Below are positions 50,873-62,289 of a DNA stretch of 64,000 nt, piece by piece. Numbering within the stretch: position 1 is the first letter of the stretch; each line of letters opens with the position of its first letter. The stretch comes from Rotaria sp. Silwood1 (taxonomy: Eukaryota > Rotifera > Eurotatoria > Philodinida > Philodinidae): positions 7,677,565-7,741,564 of the forward strand of contig CAJNOP010000002.1 in assembly GCA_905250075.1 (NCBI GenBank). The letters run 5' to 3'. The notes under the pieces were generated by a model. The model was not told the origin of the DNA. It saw only the letters and a program-made list of their open reading frames with translations, and ran no database searches. The translations under genes and the position numbers were made by a program.

Positions 50873-51271
50873 TTACTTTATTATATCGTGATATAGAGCA
50901 TGATGAGCTAACCAAGAATATGCGCGTTTTCAATTTGTTGGAATGATTTGGTTGTAAGAGAAAATCTTCAGTTTTCTCAGGTGACCTGGTTTTTCCGGAA
51001 AAACAGGTCAATTTTCGATAATCGACAACTTTTCAATAATACCTTTCTTCGACTTAATCTTTCACACTAAACTAGAAACAAACAATTTTGAAATGTAAAG
51101 AAAATGCACCAATTAGAAATTCGTCAATTACCAAATATTGACTTGTTTTCCAGACAGAACAGGTTATCTGAAAAACTGAGAATTTCTTTCTAAAAAATCA
51201 TTTCAAATAATTGAAAACGTATATAGTCACATTCAGCTCATCACGCTCTATCTGTTCATGTATAAAGCAAA
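50873..51271. repeat. Old inverted repeat, ~400 bp
   Basis: The left arm (CTTTATTATATCGTG...GATGAGCT...CGTTTTCAATT...) and the reverse complement of the right arm (CTTTATACATGAACA...GATGAGCT...CGTTTTCAATT...) match at roughly three positions in four over about 130 bp. A second, nearly perfect small palindrome, GACCTGGTTTTTCCGGAAAA followed by ACAGGTC, lies at the inner end of the left arm (50982-51008). It is probably a decayed fold-back element. Confidence 0.6.
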
Positions 51272-51462
51272 GAAAACAAAAATCTGATTTAATTAAGTAT
51301 TTGCAGCAGCTTACATTAATATTTCTTGTGTGTTATGTATGCTTAGAATTTTGAGCTAATCTTACACATATAAACAGTGACACACGAACTTATTCGACTA
51401 GGCTTATTTTCAACTTTTTTTCAATATCATTAACGCTAATAAGAATTAAAAGAGTGATTTGT

Positions 51463-51905
51463 GTAGAGAATTTTATTTTCGAAAATAAAAATGATTACTA
51501 GTTTTTCAAAGATAAGATTTCTGACAAGCCAAAACTTTAAAGTTTTTCATTTCCTAGAATTCTATTTGACTTACCTAGAATGATAGAATAAACATCTTCC
51601 GGCTCTTTAGAACGGTTTTTATTTTTAACCGAGATACATTAATCTTACGGAAAGTCCAGAAGTGTTTTTTTTTCTACTATTTCATATAGAAACATCATTT
51701 TTGTGCCTTCCGTCAGGTTAATGTATCTCTGTCAAAAAAACACATCGTAAAGTGCTGGAAGAAGTTTCATTTTCTAGAGAATTATTTACTCCGTGTTCTT
51801 CGATAATTCCGATAGAATTCTAATAGATGAAAAATTCTGTTTCTCAAAGAATCTATCTTTGAGAAATTAGCAAATATTTTCATCTTCGAAAATAAAATTC
51901 TCTAC
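51463..51905. mobile_element. Palindromic fold-back/MITE-like element
   Basis: Both ends read inwards GTAGAGAATTTTATTTTCGA. The two halves stay recognisably inverse to the centre, including GAGATACATTAA next to ACGGAA on both sides near 51625-51660 and 51706-51740. There is no coding capacity. A clear target-site duplication is not visible. Confidence 0.7.
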
Positions 51906-53931
51906 ATAAGTTACAAATTGGATTCTAATTAGAATTGACGGCAATGAAAAAACAAATGCCCTCACCGAATAATTTTGACAGTCATTGTATATGTACACAC
52001 GATTCTAACTACATTCTTGCATCATTAATGATGTTGACATTGTCGGATGTCAAAAATAAGAATAACGCAAAACCTCGTTTTTACTTTTATGTTAAGTGGC
52101 ATTCTTATAAAAATAAGATAGGAGACGTGAAAATTACTTCTCTTATTATATAGTTGTGCCTCAAGCAATACACATTTAATGACTATAGAAAAATAATATG
52201 AAAAATAACTCACATTGCAATTATAAAAACGAAGACATCAATATTTAATATAGTTGTTTTCTTTCTATCTTAAAGAGATAATAAGAAATAAAATCGGTTC
52301 ATAATCAAGAATATCATAGACGTAGACGAGAAAAAAAAAACTTTTAATTTATTTTTTGACATATTTTTGACGTAAATGATAAATAATTATTGAAGAAAAA
52401 AAAATAGAAAATATGGAAATGCTAATACTTTTCAAAAACAATAATCAATTATATGAATCTTCTTTTTTTTTCAAGATGAGATTATTATAAAGAATAGAAA
52501 AATCTATTCATATCTTTTATGCTTATATTCATAGTGACTTTATTGCACAAATGAGATGCGTATATATATATATGGGCATGCAAAAAAAATAATTTATTGT
52601 TAATGTAAAGTGTCATAGTTCGAAATAGTTAGATGCATCAAAATAGAAAATAGCAAATATAGGATGTTGATAAGAAGAGTCGAACGATCATATGTAAGAC
52701 GAAAATAGTTTTCGAAGTTCTTATGAATTTGAATCAAGCTTAGCTTTAGTTGAATTCCTGAGCAAAAAATCAATGATGCACTTAAGGGTAGGCCAAGCGA
52801 GGTGTCGCCTTTTTTTTTCTGACTGATAGTCTTTGCTTTATCAGTAGGAAAAGAAAAGACTAATGATTGTCATCATTTACGCTATTTAGCATGACCTTTT
52901 CAAAAACTCATCTGTACTATATGTTACCATTCACGATTTTTTGATTACTCAACAATGAAAATTGAAAAAAAAAATTTCAAAATAATCGATTATTGCTTAC
53001 TATATAAATTTTCAGTTGGGATAGAACATAACAACCACTTTTTACATGCACCATTGATAAGTATAAGTCTTCAGTTTTGTTTCTTAATTTATTCAAAGAA
53101 TGTAACGATGCGTGATTAGAAAATATTAAATACTATATAATTTTTAATAATTACACTGTGCATAAAATGTATCAAGTGTAATCAATTTGTTGATATTTTA
53201 GACAATATCATTACTGACAAAAAAAGTAGACTGTTTGAAATATAGGGTACAAGAATGTAAAATGTTGCAAAAATATACTGAGAATATGAAAACAAAATAC
53301 ACTTCATTGCTTTTTTTTTCTACGTCACATAAATGGCACATTATACCAAAAAACTCACTTAATGGAATATTCAAAATTATTTAGGAGAATAAAAAAAACC
53401 AGTTCTTTTTGTTTTTTTTTCTAGAACATTATGTCCTATGTTGATGCTGATTTTAGGTCAAATAAACAATAACTAGAAATGTGTTTAAAGCAAACATTTG
53501 CTTTGAATCTTGATTAAACATAGCTGTTGAAAAAGAAACCGACGAAACGAAAAAATGAATATCCGGTTACTAATAATTGTTTATTATTTTTAAAAATATT
53601 AATGAAGAATCTCTTTATCAAAGAAAAAAAAAATACTATAGACTTCAAAGAGATATTTCTAGGGTCGGGATCTAAATATTCTTTTTTTTGGATCGAGATA
53701 GATTTTAATATTAAATATTTATGAACATAAATAAAATATTAAAAATTTTCTCATTTTCATTAAATAATTATTTATATTTTATAATAAATTTTTGTTCAAA
53801 AATGCTTCTTTATTTTGCTTTTTTTTAAGAATAAATCAATGATGTTCTACAGTAGCGAACAACAACATTATTGCTGCCATGACTGGATAGAACGAAGAAA
53901 AAAAACAAGAAGAACGAGAAAAAAAAGAAGA
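51906..53931. other. Intergenic DNA
   Basis: AT-rich with many homopolymer runs and a short TA repeat near 52562-52573. No supported gene. Confidence 0.4.
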
Positions 53932-54004
53932 TGTTCTGTGCAGGTGTCGAACCTGCGACCTTCTGCGTGTTAAGCAGATGTGATAACCGCTACACCAACA
54001 GAAC
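53932..54004 (-). tRNA. tRNA-Val (anticodon AAC)
   Basis: Read on the minus strand, acceptor GTTCTGT pairs with ACAGAAC and leaves discriminator A. The D arm is GGTGTAGCGGTTATCAC. Anticodon stem TCTGC/GCAGA encloses TTAACAC, with anticodon AAC (complement of 53969-53971). The T arm is GCAGGTTCGACACCTGC. It is 73 nt without intron. A run of T on the minus strand follows and can serve as polymerase III terminator. Confidence 0.97.
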
Positions 54005-54072
54005 TCTGATGTCTACATCTTATTTTTGAGTATATAAAGAGTTGAAAAATAGTATCATGATATTTAATCATA

Positions 54073-54369
54073 TCATTGAATAGAATTCGATTGACTTGAT
54101 GTTTCTGTTGTACTTTTTTCGACTGGAGTTATATTCGACGTTGGTTCTTTGATAGGATGTAATTCATTTTGTTTTTTATGTTTTCGTCGTCGTCGTCGTC
54201 GTATAAATACTTTTATGATACACATAAAAATCATTGAACAAATTAAACTAAGAAAAATAATAATTACTATTTCATGTAAAGAAACATTCCGTTTAGAAAT
54301 GTTTTCATTATTTATTGATGTATTAGATATAATTTCATATATATCGAATATATTATTTATACTCTTCAT
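54073..54369 (-). CDS. Small single-pass membrane protein, unknown
   Basis: A single-exon frame of 98 codons. Residues 1-30 are polar with several N-glycosylation sites (NTS, NIS, NVS). About residues 32-54 form one hydrophobic helix, IVIIIFLSLICSMIFMCIIK. A strongly basic stretch, FIRRRRRRKHKK, and a Ser/Thr-rich tail follow. The positive-inside rule places the tail in the cytoplasm. No family recognised. It begins only ~70 bp from the tRNA-Val gene. The composition supports a real gene, but upstream exons cannot be excluded. Confidence 0.5.
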   Translation of the reverse strand: MKSINNIFDIYEIISNTSINNENISKRNVSLHEIVIIIFLSLICSMIFMCIIKVFIRRRRRRKHKKQNELHPIKEPTSNITPVEKSTTETSSQSNSIQ

Positions 54370-55532
54370 GAATTAAAGATCGATGAGAATATTAATAACC
54401 GTTTTGTGCATCGTTTAAAAACAAAATCTTCTATTCGATATTTTAATTGAAAGCAGAAAAAAAATCTTAAGCGCTTTTTATAGACATTCGATTAATATTA
54501 GATATTTTTAAATGAAATATAGTGACAAAAAAAAAATGAATATTCTACTTCAAACATTATTTACAATTCTTCATTGTAGTAAAAATCTATGTTTAGAATG
54601 TAGAAACGAATTTGCACGAGGTTCTACAATAAATTTAAATTTTATTAAATGAAAAATTCAAAACTCTCGTCATTTAAGGTTGAACAACAAGAAGTTTGAT
54701 ACATGTTCGTACTATGTTAATTATTTATACAGTTTTCTCATACGCAAGACCATACACTTAGAATATTTGAAACTTGTTTATTGTTTTTTCCATGTTATAT
54801 GATATATCTTAAACGTTAGCATTTATTGAGAAAATAAGATGATATTTTTATTCTATTTAGTTACGCTAAGAAAAATACGTTTCATATATACAAAATAATA
54901 AAAAATTCAGATTCAAATCTGAAAACTATTCGAATCTTCGAATTTTAGAAATGAATCATTTATTATAATATAAACGCAATTTATCAATAATTACGACTTG
55001 AAATTTTTTATTTTATTTGAATGAAGAATATCAATTTTGTTGAATAGACTCTATGCACTTATTATTCTTGTAACACACCATTTTTTACTGTTTAGCTTTT
55101 TTATTTACAATAAATCAAAGGAAAGAAAATGACGAATTATTCTCTGTGTTATTATTCGTTACCATATTGAAATCAGTAAAAAAAGACGAGGCTCCTCTAT
55201 TTTTTCTTATTCTATAAAATACATATCACATTAAAAACAGACATACGATTGCGTTGCTCAATTGTTCTCGAACTGTTTTACCTTGTCGTTTTTTTCATTC
55301 AACCAATGAAGAATTTTCAAAGTTTCTTTCCAAGAGAACTCACGATAAAAAGCAGTGAAGGTGAATGCGTACACATAATATTCACATTCTTTTCTTCAAC
55401 AATCATTATATAAAGAAAGAATCATTCCTATAAATAGTGATGTTTTTCGTTTTGTAGTTTCATTCATTTTTTACTTTTTCTACAACTCTCGTATTTATTC
55501 TTACTATATAAAATATTTTAAATATTATCAAT
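54370..55532. other. Intergenic region between divergent genes
   Basis: Upstream DNA of both the membrane-protein gene (minus) and the glycine-rich repeat gene (plus). Very AT-rich. No gene seen. Confidence 0.4.
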
Positions 55533-55964
55533 ATGTCTGAAGGTCCAAGACAAGCTGGAAATAAACAACCTGGTGATTTACGACCAGAAGATCCATCTCA
55601 TCCAGGCATGCCAGCTGATTCAGCTGAACGAGGCAAGCAACTCGGTCATGAAAATGCTCATGGTGGTCAAAGTGTAGGCACAGGCGGACATGGTACCAGT
55701 AGTGGTGGTGCTAGTATGTAGTGTGATGACTGTAAATTAATAGTTTTTAAATTCTTATATACATTTATATTTATAGACAGTAATCAACCTGTTGGTGGAA
55801 AACATGTATCAGATCTGTCTCAATTCAGTGAACAAGAATTACATCCTGGCATGAATCCTGATCCTACTGAACGAGGTAGACAACTTGGTCATGAAAATGC
55901 AGATGGCGGTCAATGTGTAGGCACAGGCGGACATGGACCAAGTGGAACCAATTTCGGCAATTAA
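55533..55964 (+). CDS. Glycine-rich hydrophilic protein with two internal repeats (hydrophilin/LEA-like)
   Basis: Two exons, 55533-55713 and 55777-55964, give 122 aa. There is no signal peptide, no hydrophobic segment and only one Cys. Two copies of a ~36-residue unit are seen: HPGMPADSAERGKQLGHENA then HGGQSVGTGGHG, and HPGMNPDPTERGRQLGHENA then DGGQCVGTGGHG. The intron separates the copies, so the repeat probably arose by exon duplication. High Gly, Gln, His, Asn and charge with no hydrophobic core are features of hydrophilins. The RGxQLGHE-GGQ pattern vaguely recalls group-1 LEA (Em) motifs. A role in desiccation tolerance is inference. Confidence 0.7.
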
Positions 55965-56388
55965 ATGAAGATGACAAACAGACATTAGTGTATAACAAAA
56001 TTTATCTAATTGACAAAAGAGTTTTTTTTGCTCATGTTATGCACATTGTATATATGATTTTTCTTTTTCTTTTTAATTTTTTTCATTTACAAACGAAAAC
56101 AAGCGTATGCATAAATATCACTTACAGTATGTGTTACATCACCTTGGCATTTTTTTTGTATTAATTCTGTTTTTGATAAATTTGAATTCAAATAAAAATT
56201 AAAAATTGAATATAATAAAATATCTATGAGAAGTTTAGCATCGTCAGACAATACAATCAGCTATGATTTGGCAATAAATTCAATAAATATATCATATTTT
56301 TCCAGGAATGTTGTTTTTCTTTTTTATTATTTTTATCATTGTTAGAAAAAAAAGATACGAATTCATAAAATAAAATATTTATCTAAAA
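55965..56388. other. Intergenic region between convergent genes
   Basis: 3' region of the glycine-rich gene; AATAAA-like sequence near 56190-56215. No gene seen. Confidence 0.4.
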
Positions 56389-56931
56389 TTACAAGTTATC
56401 ATTCGCTGATGCAGATTGTGAAGATGTCTTCGAAATATTTTCTAGAAATTTTTTTTTTATCAGAAAACTCAAAATAGCTGTTACAAGACCAGCACCGATT
56501 AAAATAAGTAACAAATATAATGGATGTTTCCAATACGACCAAATTTTTGGTGAAAAAAAACCAAAATCAACAAAAACAAAGGCCAGTAAACCTGGTATAA
56601 CTTGTACAAATAAAATACGAGGTGATGCTGTTATTGCACCAAATATACCAGCCGTAAATATAGCCGCCGAAAAAAATAACATTCGATCAGGATTTAATTC
56701 TGCTAGTCCCCAAATAAGGCCAGCAGCAAGAAGCAAGTTATAAAAACCTTGATTAGCGGCTAAAGTGGCGCCAACATCAACCGTTGACTGTGGTAACCCA
56801 AATGCTTTAGTTGCTCGTTTTCGCCAAAGTATTGCTTCTAATATAAATATATAAATATGTATCACAGCAAGAATACCACAAAAAACACAACCGGTGATAG
56901 CTAGACCACGAATATAAGCAATGAGTGCCAT
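56389..56931 (-). CDS. DUF1304-family membrane protein with C-terminal extension
   Basis: An uninterrupted frame of 180 aa. I start at the Met at 56931 (MALIAYIRGLAITGC) because DUF1304 proteins begin just before this helix; the frame is open upstream but that part looks like intron or UTR. The family core is clear: HIYIFILEAILW, then FGLPQSTVDVGATLAANQGF, YNLLLAAGLIWGL and ILFVQVIPGLLAFVF, giving four membrane helices. DUF1304 proteins are mainly bacterial (and fungal), about 120 aa, of unknown function. Here a fifth helix (HPLYLLLILIGAGLVTAILS) and a Lys/Ser-rich tail are added. The lack of introns among intron-rich neighbours and the bacterial-type core suggest horizontal acquisition (inference). 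Confidence 0.8.
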   Translation of the reverse strand: MALIAYIRGLAITGCVFCGILAVIHIYIFILEAILWRKRATKAFGLPQSTVDVGATLAANQGFYNLLLAAGLIWGLAELNPDRMLFFSAAIFTAGIFGAITASPRILFVQVIPGLLAFVFVDFGFFSPKIWSYWKHPLYLLLILIGAGLVTAILSFLIKKKFLENISKTSSQSASANDNL

Positions 56932-57424
56932 ATTCTTTTTTTTTTGATTACGTATGTAAAACGACAAATAACTAAAGCAAGAATAAAAAACGAGAATCTG
57001 CTGTACGTGTTTGATAAAAATCAAAGAAGAAAAGATTTTTCTTTTTTTTACCCTCAATATTGACATTGATATGCATATGATGTAGACACATAGGTCAACA
57101 TTTTCTTTTGCGTTCGAAGTTGACTTGATATGTATCTGATAAGATTACTCTGTATATATTCTAATCAAGTAAAACGTTTGTGCTCTATCAATCATTTCAT
57201 ATAGAAGTATAGAATAACAGAAACTCCGATTTATTTGATCACCTGCAATAGATTTTTTATCATAATCAGATGACAACTTGTTTTCTATTGTTGCAAACAT
57301 ATGACAATTTAATTTTCAATCTATTTATTAATATATATTTTTTTTCATTAATGAAAAATTCTCTTTAAAATATTTATTTAAAATTTAAAAAAGAATACCA
57401 AAAAGAAAGAGAAAAGAAAAACAA
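56932..57424. other. Intergenic DNA upstream of the DUF1304 gene
   Basis: The first ~135 bp continue the DUF1304 frame upstream of its chosen start but include a T-rich tract and non-conserved residues. The rest is AT-rich without a gene. Confidence 0.4.
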
Positions 57425-58535
57425 TTATTTTTTGCCAGCACATCCACCCTGACCACAATTAGTAGTTCCACCACTAGTGCAACTTGGGCATCCTATTGAA
57501 CCACCAGGATTTGTTCCGCTGTTAGTACAACCTGGACATCCTCCTGAACCATCAGAATTTATTTCGCTGTTAGTACAACTTGGACATCCTACTGAACCAC
57601 CAGAATTTGTTCCGCTGTTAGTACAACCTGGACATCCTACTGAACCACCAGGATTTGTTCCACTATTAGTACAACCTGGACATCCTACAGAGCCAACATT
57701 AGATGATAAACAAAACGAGACTATTTATATTTAAGAAAAATAATAATTAGACATATTTTACCTGGTACATACGTTAATGGTGTTCCGAAACAATGCTCTG
57801 GTGTTCGACCGCAACTATGTAAAAAAGATAAAATACGAGTTATTGGATTATTGCTATTCAACAAAAAGTTTTTATATACAATCCAAATCTTGAACAGCAA
57901 AGACCAGGTGGACATCCTGTTTGATGACAATTTCCTTGACCAATTGTTGGATCAACATTACGACAATGCTCAGGTGTCGTTCCACAACTATTATATCCAA
58001 TAACAAATAAGAATTATCTATATTATATTGAATTGTTTTCTCTTACAATCCATGAGCACTACAACATTGTCCTGGTGGACAACCTTGAGTTTTACAGTTT
58101 CCATTAGTTAATGGTGTATTATCACAATGTTCACGTGTATTTCCACAAAAACCAAATTTCGAACAACATAATCCATTAGGACATCCTCTTGTTTGACAAT
58201 CACCTTGTGTTATTCCTCCTTGACAATGTTCAGGTGTTGCACCACAACTAAATTTATAGAAAGAAACATTAAATAAAATTAAAAAAAATTATCTTTTCTA
58301 AAACTCTTTACTATCCATATTGTGAACAACATTGACCAGCTGGACAACCGTATATAAAACATGTTCCACAACATTGTGATCCACCTAAATTTTCAATGAT
58401 TGTAATAATGAGTAAAACTTTATTAATTAACAAACTTTTTCCTGTGATATTTAAAGCCATAGGTTCGACAAATGAAACCATAATAAAGATAAAAATTAAA
58501 CTGATCATTGTTGTATACGAATAAACTGATTTCAA
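57425..58535 (-). CDS. Secreted hevein-like (chitin-binding) multi-repeat protein with Gly-Cys tandem repeats
   Basis: Five exons, 58535-58312, 58247-58047, 57987-57880, 57814-57762 and 57720-57425, give 293 aa. An N-terminal hydrophobic segment (MISLIFIFIMVSFVEPMA) is a likely signal peptide. Four hevein-like modules follow: CPAGQCCSQYGYCGATPEHC, CPNGLCCSKFGFCGNTREHC, CPPGQCCSAHGFCGTTPEHC and CPPGLCCSRFGFCGRTPEHC. This CC-x3-G-x-CG...HC pattern belongs to type-1 chitin-binding domains. Introns repeatedly cut at the same place in the module (Gly then Tyr/Phe before CG), in phase 2, which shows exon duplication. The last exon encodes nearly five 16-residue units, GCPGCTNSGTNPGGSV. The protein is probably extracellular and binds chitin; no catalytic domain is present in the window. 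Confidence 0.82.
57461..57685 (-). repeat. 48-bp coding tandem repeat (4.7 units)
   Basis: Units start at 57685, 57637, 57589, 57541 and 57493 (minus strand) and each encodes about GCPGCTNSGTNPGGSV. Neighbouring units differ by a few bases. The length is a multiple of three, so copy-number change would keep the frame of the last exon of the hevein-like gene. Confidence 0.92.
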
Positions 58536-59244
58536 GTGACTAACATTTAGTTTTTTTCGTTTTCTTATATATCGACTTATTATTAACGAAACGATTAACT
58601 ACACGAAGAAAAAAATTAATCCGACCTTTACAATACCTTGTCATGTATTCTTTCCCATATAATTTAATACCCCACCAACGCTACCACAAAACTAATTCAT
58701 TGTAGGAGAAATCATGATTAATGCACTTTTTATCTCTTTTTCATTCAATATTGATCGATATCATAAGAAGATAAAATCTACGAAAATGTCCTTGTTCGTG
58801 TTATACCAGATATATATGCAAAGTCCCTCGTTAGTGTGTAAGTGTGGAGTGCATGTCTTTCAATCAACTATACCCACATTCTGTTATTTCCTACGGGTAT
58901 ATATGCGCATCTCTCACTGTTTTTCATACAATACGGTACTTTTATCTCGTCGATGGAGACTTTCACAAAAAACTATTTTCGACGATTCACTATTTTGCGC
59001 TTTGCCCTATTTTTTTCCATCAAACCAACGTAATTCCCATCACCCTCTGCATTAGCATATTCATTTCTCCACCATAACTATCATTCTCATATTCTATCAA
59101 GTTTTTTACATACTACTCCTTAATCCTACCACACTTGAAGAACTTTAAAAGCGATTAATAGCGTCAAAAGTATCACACTAAAAGGTACTTAGGCTAACCT
59201 CTGTCAAAACCAACTGTGCTAATTAAGACCAAAAAAAAGTGCCA
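58536..59244. other. Intergenic DNA left of the palindrome
   Basis: Contains the upstream region of the hevein-like gene. Overlapping open stretches at 58714-59077 occur in three frames at once, which suggests a stop-poor pyrimidine-rich tract rather than a gene. Confidence 0.4.
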
Positions 59245-61506
59245 ATTTTCGAGAATTTCTCCAATTTCAATGAAATTTTTATTGAAAGTAGATCTTAGTG
59301 AGATATATCAATCGTAAAGTTTTCAACTCCAAACTACTTGAAACAATCGAGTTATAAAAGAGACCCTGATATATAGAAAAAAAAAAGCAAAAAATGGCAT
59401 TTTTAATGAGATTCAAAGAAGATTATCGAAGTCGCTCATTTCAAAATGTAATGAAATACTTTACACATAGACAAGTAGAAAGTTCAATAGTCTACAAACC
59501 ACAATAATTGGATGTTTTTTTAATAATGCTGTTTATGAACTGAAAAATATGTCGAAATTTACAAAGTTTAAAAGTTTTACTAAGAAATTTGCATCTTTTT
59601 TTTCGAAATTCTAATTTTTCATGTTGCAATCATATTTTCATAAGGCAGTCATATCGCATGATCAAACTATTACAAAAGCAATGCCATATTCAGAACTATT
59701 AATACACAAAATTTCAAGAAAAATAATTTTTTTAGAAGTGATAGACATTCACTACAACATCGAAGAATCACATCACACATGAAATTGTTGTTATTCATAA
59801 TAGGAATGTTGTCATACTTAAATGTTATTGTTTAGTAGAAAAAAATCTTATTAAGACTTACTATGACGATTAAAGAGTATGGCAGAGTATTCCATTATCT
59901 TTCTTATTCGCCAAGTTCAACTGTTTCTGACGTAAATGTCGAGTTATTATATATTTTTCATAGTCATTGAAGGAAAAGTAGCTTCATGTGTTTGTGAAAA
60001 GTTCGAACACAATGAAGAAAAGCCATAAAAAGTATGCCAAGACCACTCCATTTTAGAACTGGTTGCACATGGCCGTATTCATGAAATACTGCAACTTGCT
60101 ACTTATGTCAGATTTGATTAAAAATATTCTTTGAATAACTACCAACGTCAATTTGTTGCAAAAAAAGTTAAGAAATAAATACGATTTATTACATCATGGC
60201 ATTAGATTGAAACATCATAGTTTGCTCAAGTTCATAACAATGGTAGAAGAAGAGTCTCTAAATGATGATGATAGTTTGTTATTTCAACATCTTGATAACG
60301 TCCCATGACCAATTGCCATATCATGCAAACAATATGAACTCATAAAAGGTGTTTCATAAGTTTCGAACTTNNNNNNNNNNAAGTTCGAAACTTATGAAAC
60401 ACCTTTTATGAGTTCATATTGTTTGCATGATATGGCAATTGGTCATGGGACGTTATCAAGATGTTGAAATAACAAACTATCATCATCATTTAGAGACTCT
60501 TCTTCTACCATTGTTATGAACTTGAGCAAACTATGATGTTTCAATCTAATGCCATGATGTAATAAATCGTATTTATTTCTTAACTTTTTTTGCAACAAAT
60601 TGACGTTGGTAGTTATTCAAAGAATATTTTTAATCAAATCTGACATAAGTAGCAAGTTGCAGTATTTCATGAATACGGCCATGTGCAACCAGTTCTAAAA
60701 TGGAGTGGTCTTGGCATACTTTTTATGGCTTTTCTTCATTGTGTTCGAACTTTTCACAAACACATGAAGCTACTTTTCCTTCAATGACTATGAAAAATAT
60801 ATAATAACTCGACATTTACGTCAGAAACAGTTGAACTTGGCGAATAAGAAAGATAATGGAATACTCTGCCATACTCTTTAATCGTCATAGTAAGTCTTAA
60901 TAAGATTTTTTTCTACTAAACAATAACATTTAAGTATGACAACATTCCTATTATGAATAACAACAATTTAATGTGTGATGTGATTCTTCGATGTTGTAGT
61001 GAATGTCTATCACTTCTAAAAAAATTATTTTTCTTGAAATTTTGTGTATTAATAGTTCTGAATATGGCATTGCTTTTGTAATAGTTTGATCATGCGATAT
61101 GACTGCCTTATGAAAATATGATTGCAACATGAAAAATTAGAATTTCGAAAAAAAAGATGCAAATTTCTTAGTAAAACTTTTAAACTTTGTAAATTTCGAC
61201 ATATTTTTCAGTTCATAAACAGCATTATTAAAAAAACATCCAATTATTGTGGTTTGTAGACTATTGAACTTTCTACTTGTCTATGTATAAAGTATTTCAT
61301 TACATTTTGAAATGAGCGACTTCGATAATCTTCTTTGAATCTCATTAAAAATGCCTTTTTTTGATTTCTTTTTTCTATATATCATGGTCTGTTTTATAAC
61401 TCGATTGTTTCAAGTAGTTTGGAGTTGAAAACTTTGCGATTGATATATCTCACTAAGATCTACTTTCAATAAAAGTTTCATTGAATTTGGAGAAATTTTT
61501 GAAAAC
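59245..61506. repeat. Large palindrome, two 1126-bp arms around a 10-N gap
   Basis: Arm 59245-60370 is the reverse complement of arm 60381-61506. The match is near-perfect beside the gap and a few per cent divergent outward, with scattered substitutions (for example near 59330/61430 and 59780/60970). Because the arms differ, this is not a simple copy of one read. The gap-proximal end reads GGTGTTTCATAAGTTTCGAA, which resembles a mariner terminal repeat. In the left arm, near 59885-59935, a broken frame gives HYLSYSPSSTVSDVNVE, reminiscent of the YSPDLxPSDY block of mariner transposases. Head-to-head copies of a dead element, or a genomic palindrome, are both possible. Confidence 0.9.
60371..60380. 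other. Assembly gap (10 N) at palindrome centre
   Basis: Ten N separate the two arms exactly at the axis of symmetry, so the true centre sequence or a misjoin is hidden here. Confidence 0.99.
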
Positions 61507-62289
61507 CGACGATATTACGTCTATGTGTTGGCCTAGCCCTCTTCCGCATCGACAGAGTAGGATTACTCTATATGTTGCTAGTCGGATGGTTGTTAAACTA
61601 GTTTGGGTATCCTGAAAAGACTTAGTGGTAGAGACTAGTCTTGTAAGAAATTTTGATATAAAATGCTTATGTTAGCGACGTCACACAAAAGAGGACATTG
61701 ACTTTTACGTGATGCATTTTGTGTTGTAAAAAGAATCCGAATAATGATAAAACTAAGTAGTATACTGTGTAGGCTGTTTATGACGTGAGAAAATGTCTAT
61801 TCAAAATTTTTTCTAAGTATGCGCAAATTTTTCGAAAATCTCGATATATTTTTCGTTAGTGATATGACGAAGTATAATTTTAGAGACATAAGGTGTCAAG
61901 AGAAAAATTTTTCTTTCTAGAATTGAAAGTATATCTCGAAACCAGTTTTCAAGAAGAAATTCTTTAGAGTTCGATGTTGCTGAAAATCTCACTATAGATA
62001 TAGCCCCGTGTCGTAGAATCTATCTTGAAGTTTTCGGATGTTTTACTAACTGTCATAGTGATAGAGACATTTGCTAATTACTTGTTTGTAATTAATAGTC
62101 AGCAATGAAAAAGTCAGCATTTTGACATATGTGTATGCAAATAGAACTTCTTCAGAATAATGCCCCTTGTAAAGAAGCAAAGTTCAAGGAATGATAAATA
62201 TGCCCCGTTTTATCTGAAATGAATCATATATATTAAGAATATCTTATTAAGAATTTATTATTTTGATTTATAAACAACAGAAAGACCTT
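61507..62289. other. Intergenic DNA
   Basis: AT-rich; no supported gene or RNA. Confidence 0.4.

Noticed and set aside
58714..59077. Overlapping open stretches in three plus-strand frames
   Set aside because: All three frames are open because the DNA is pyrimidine-rich and stop-poor; no frame has protein-like features.
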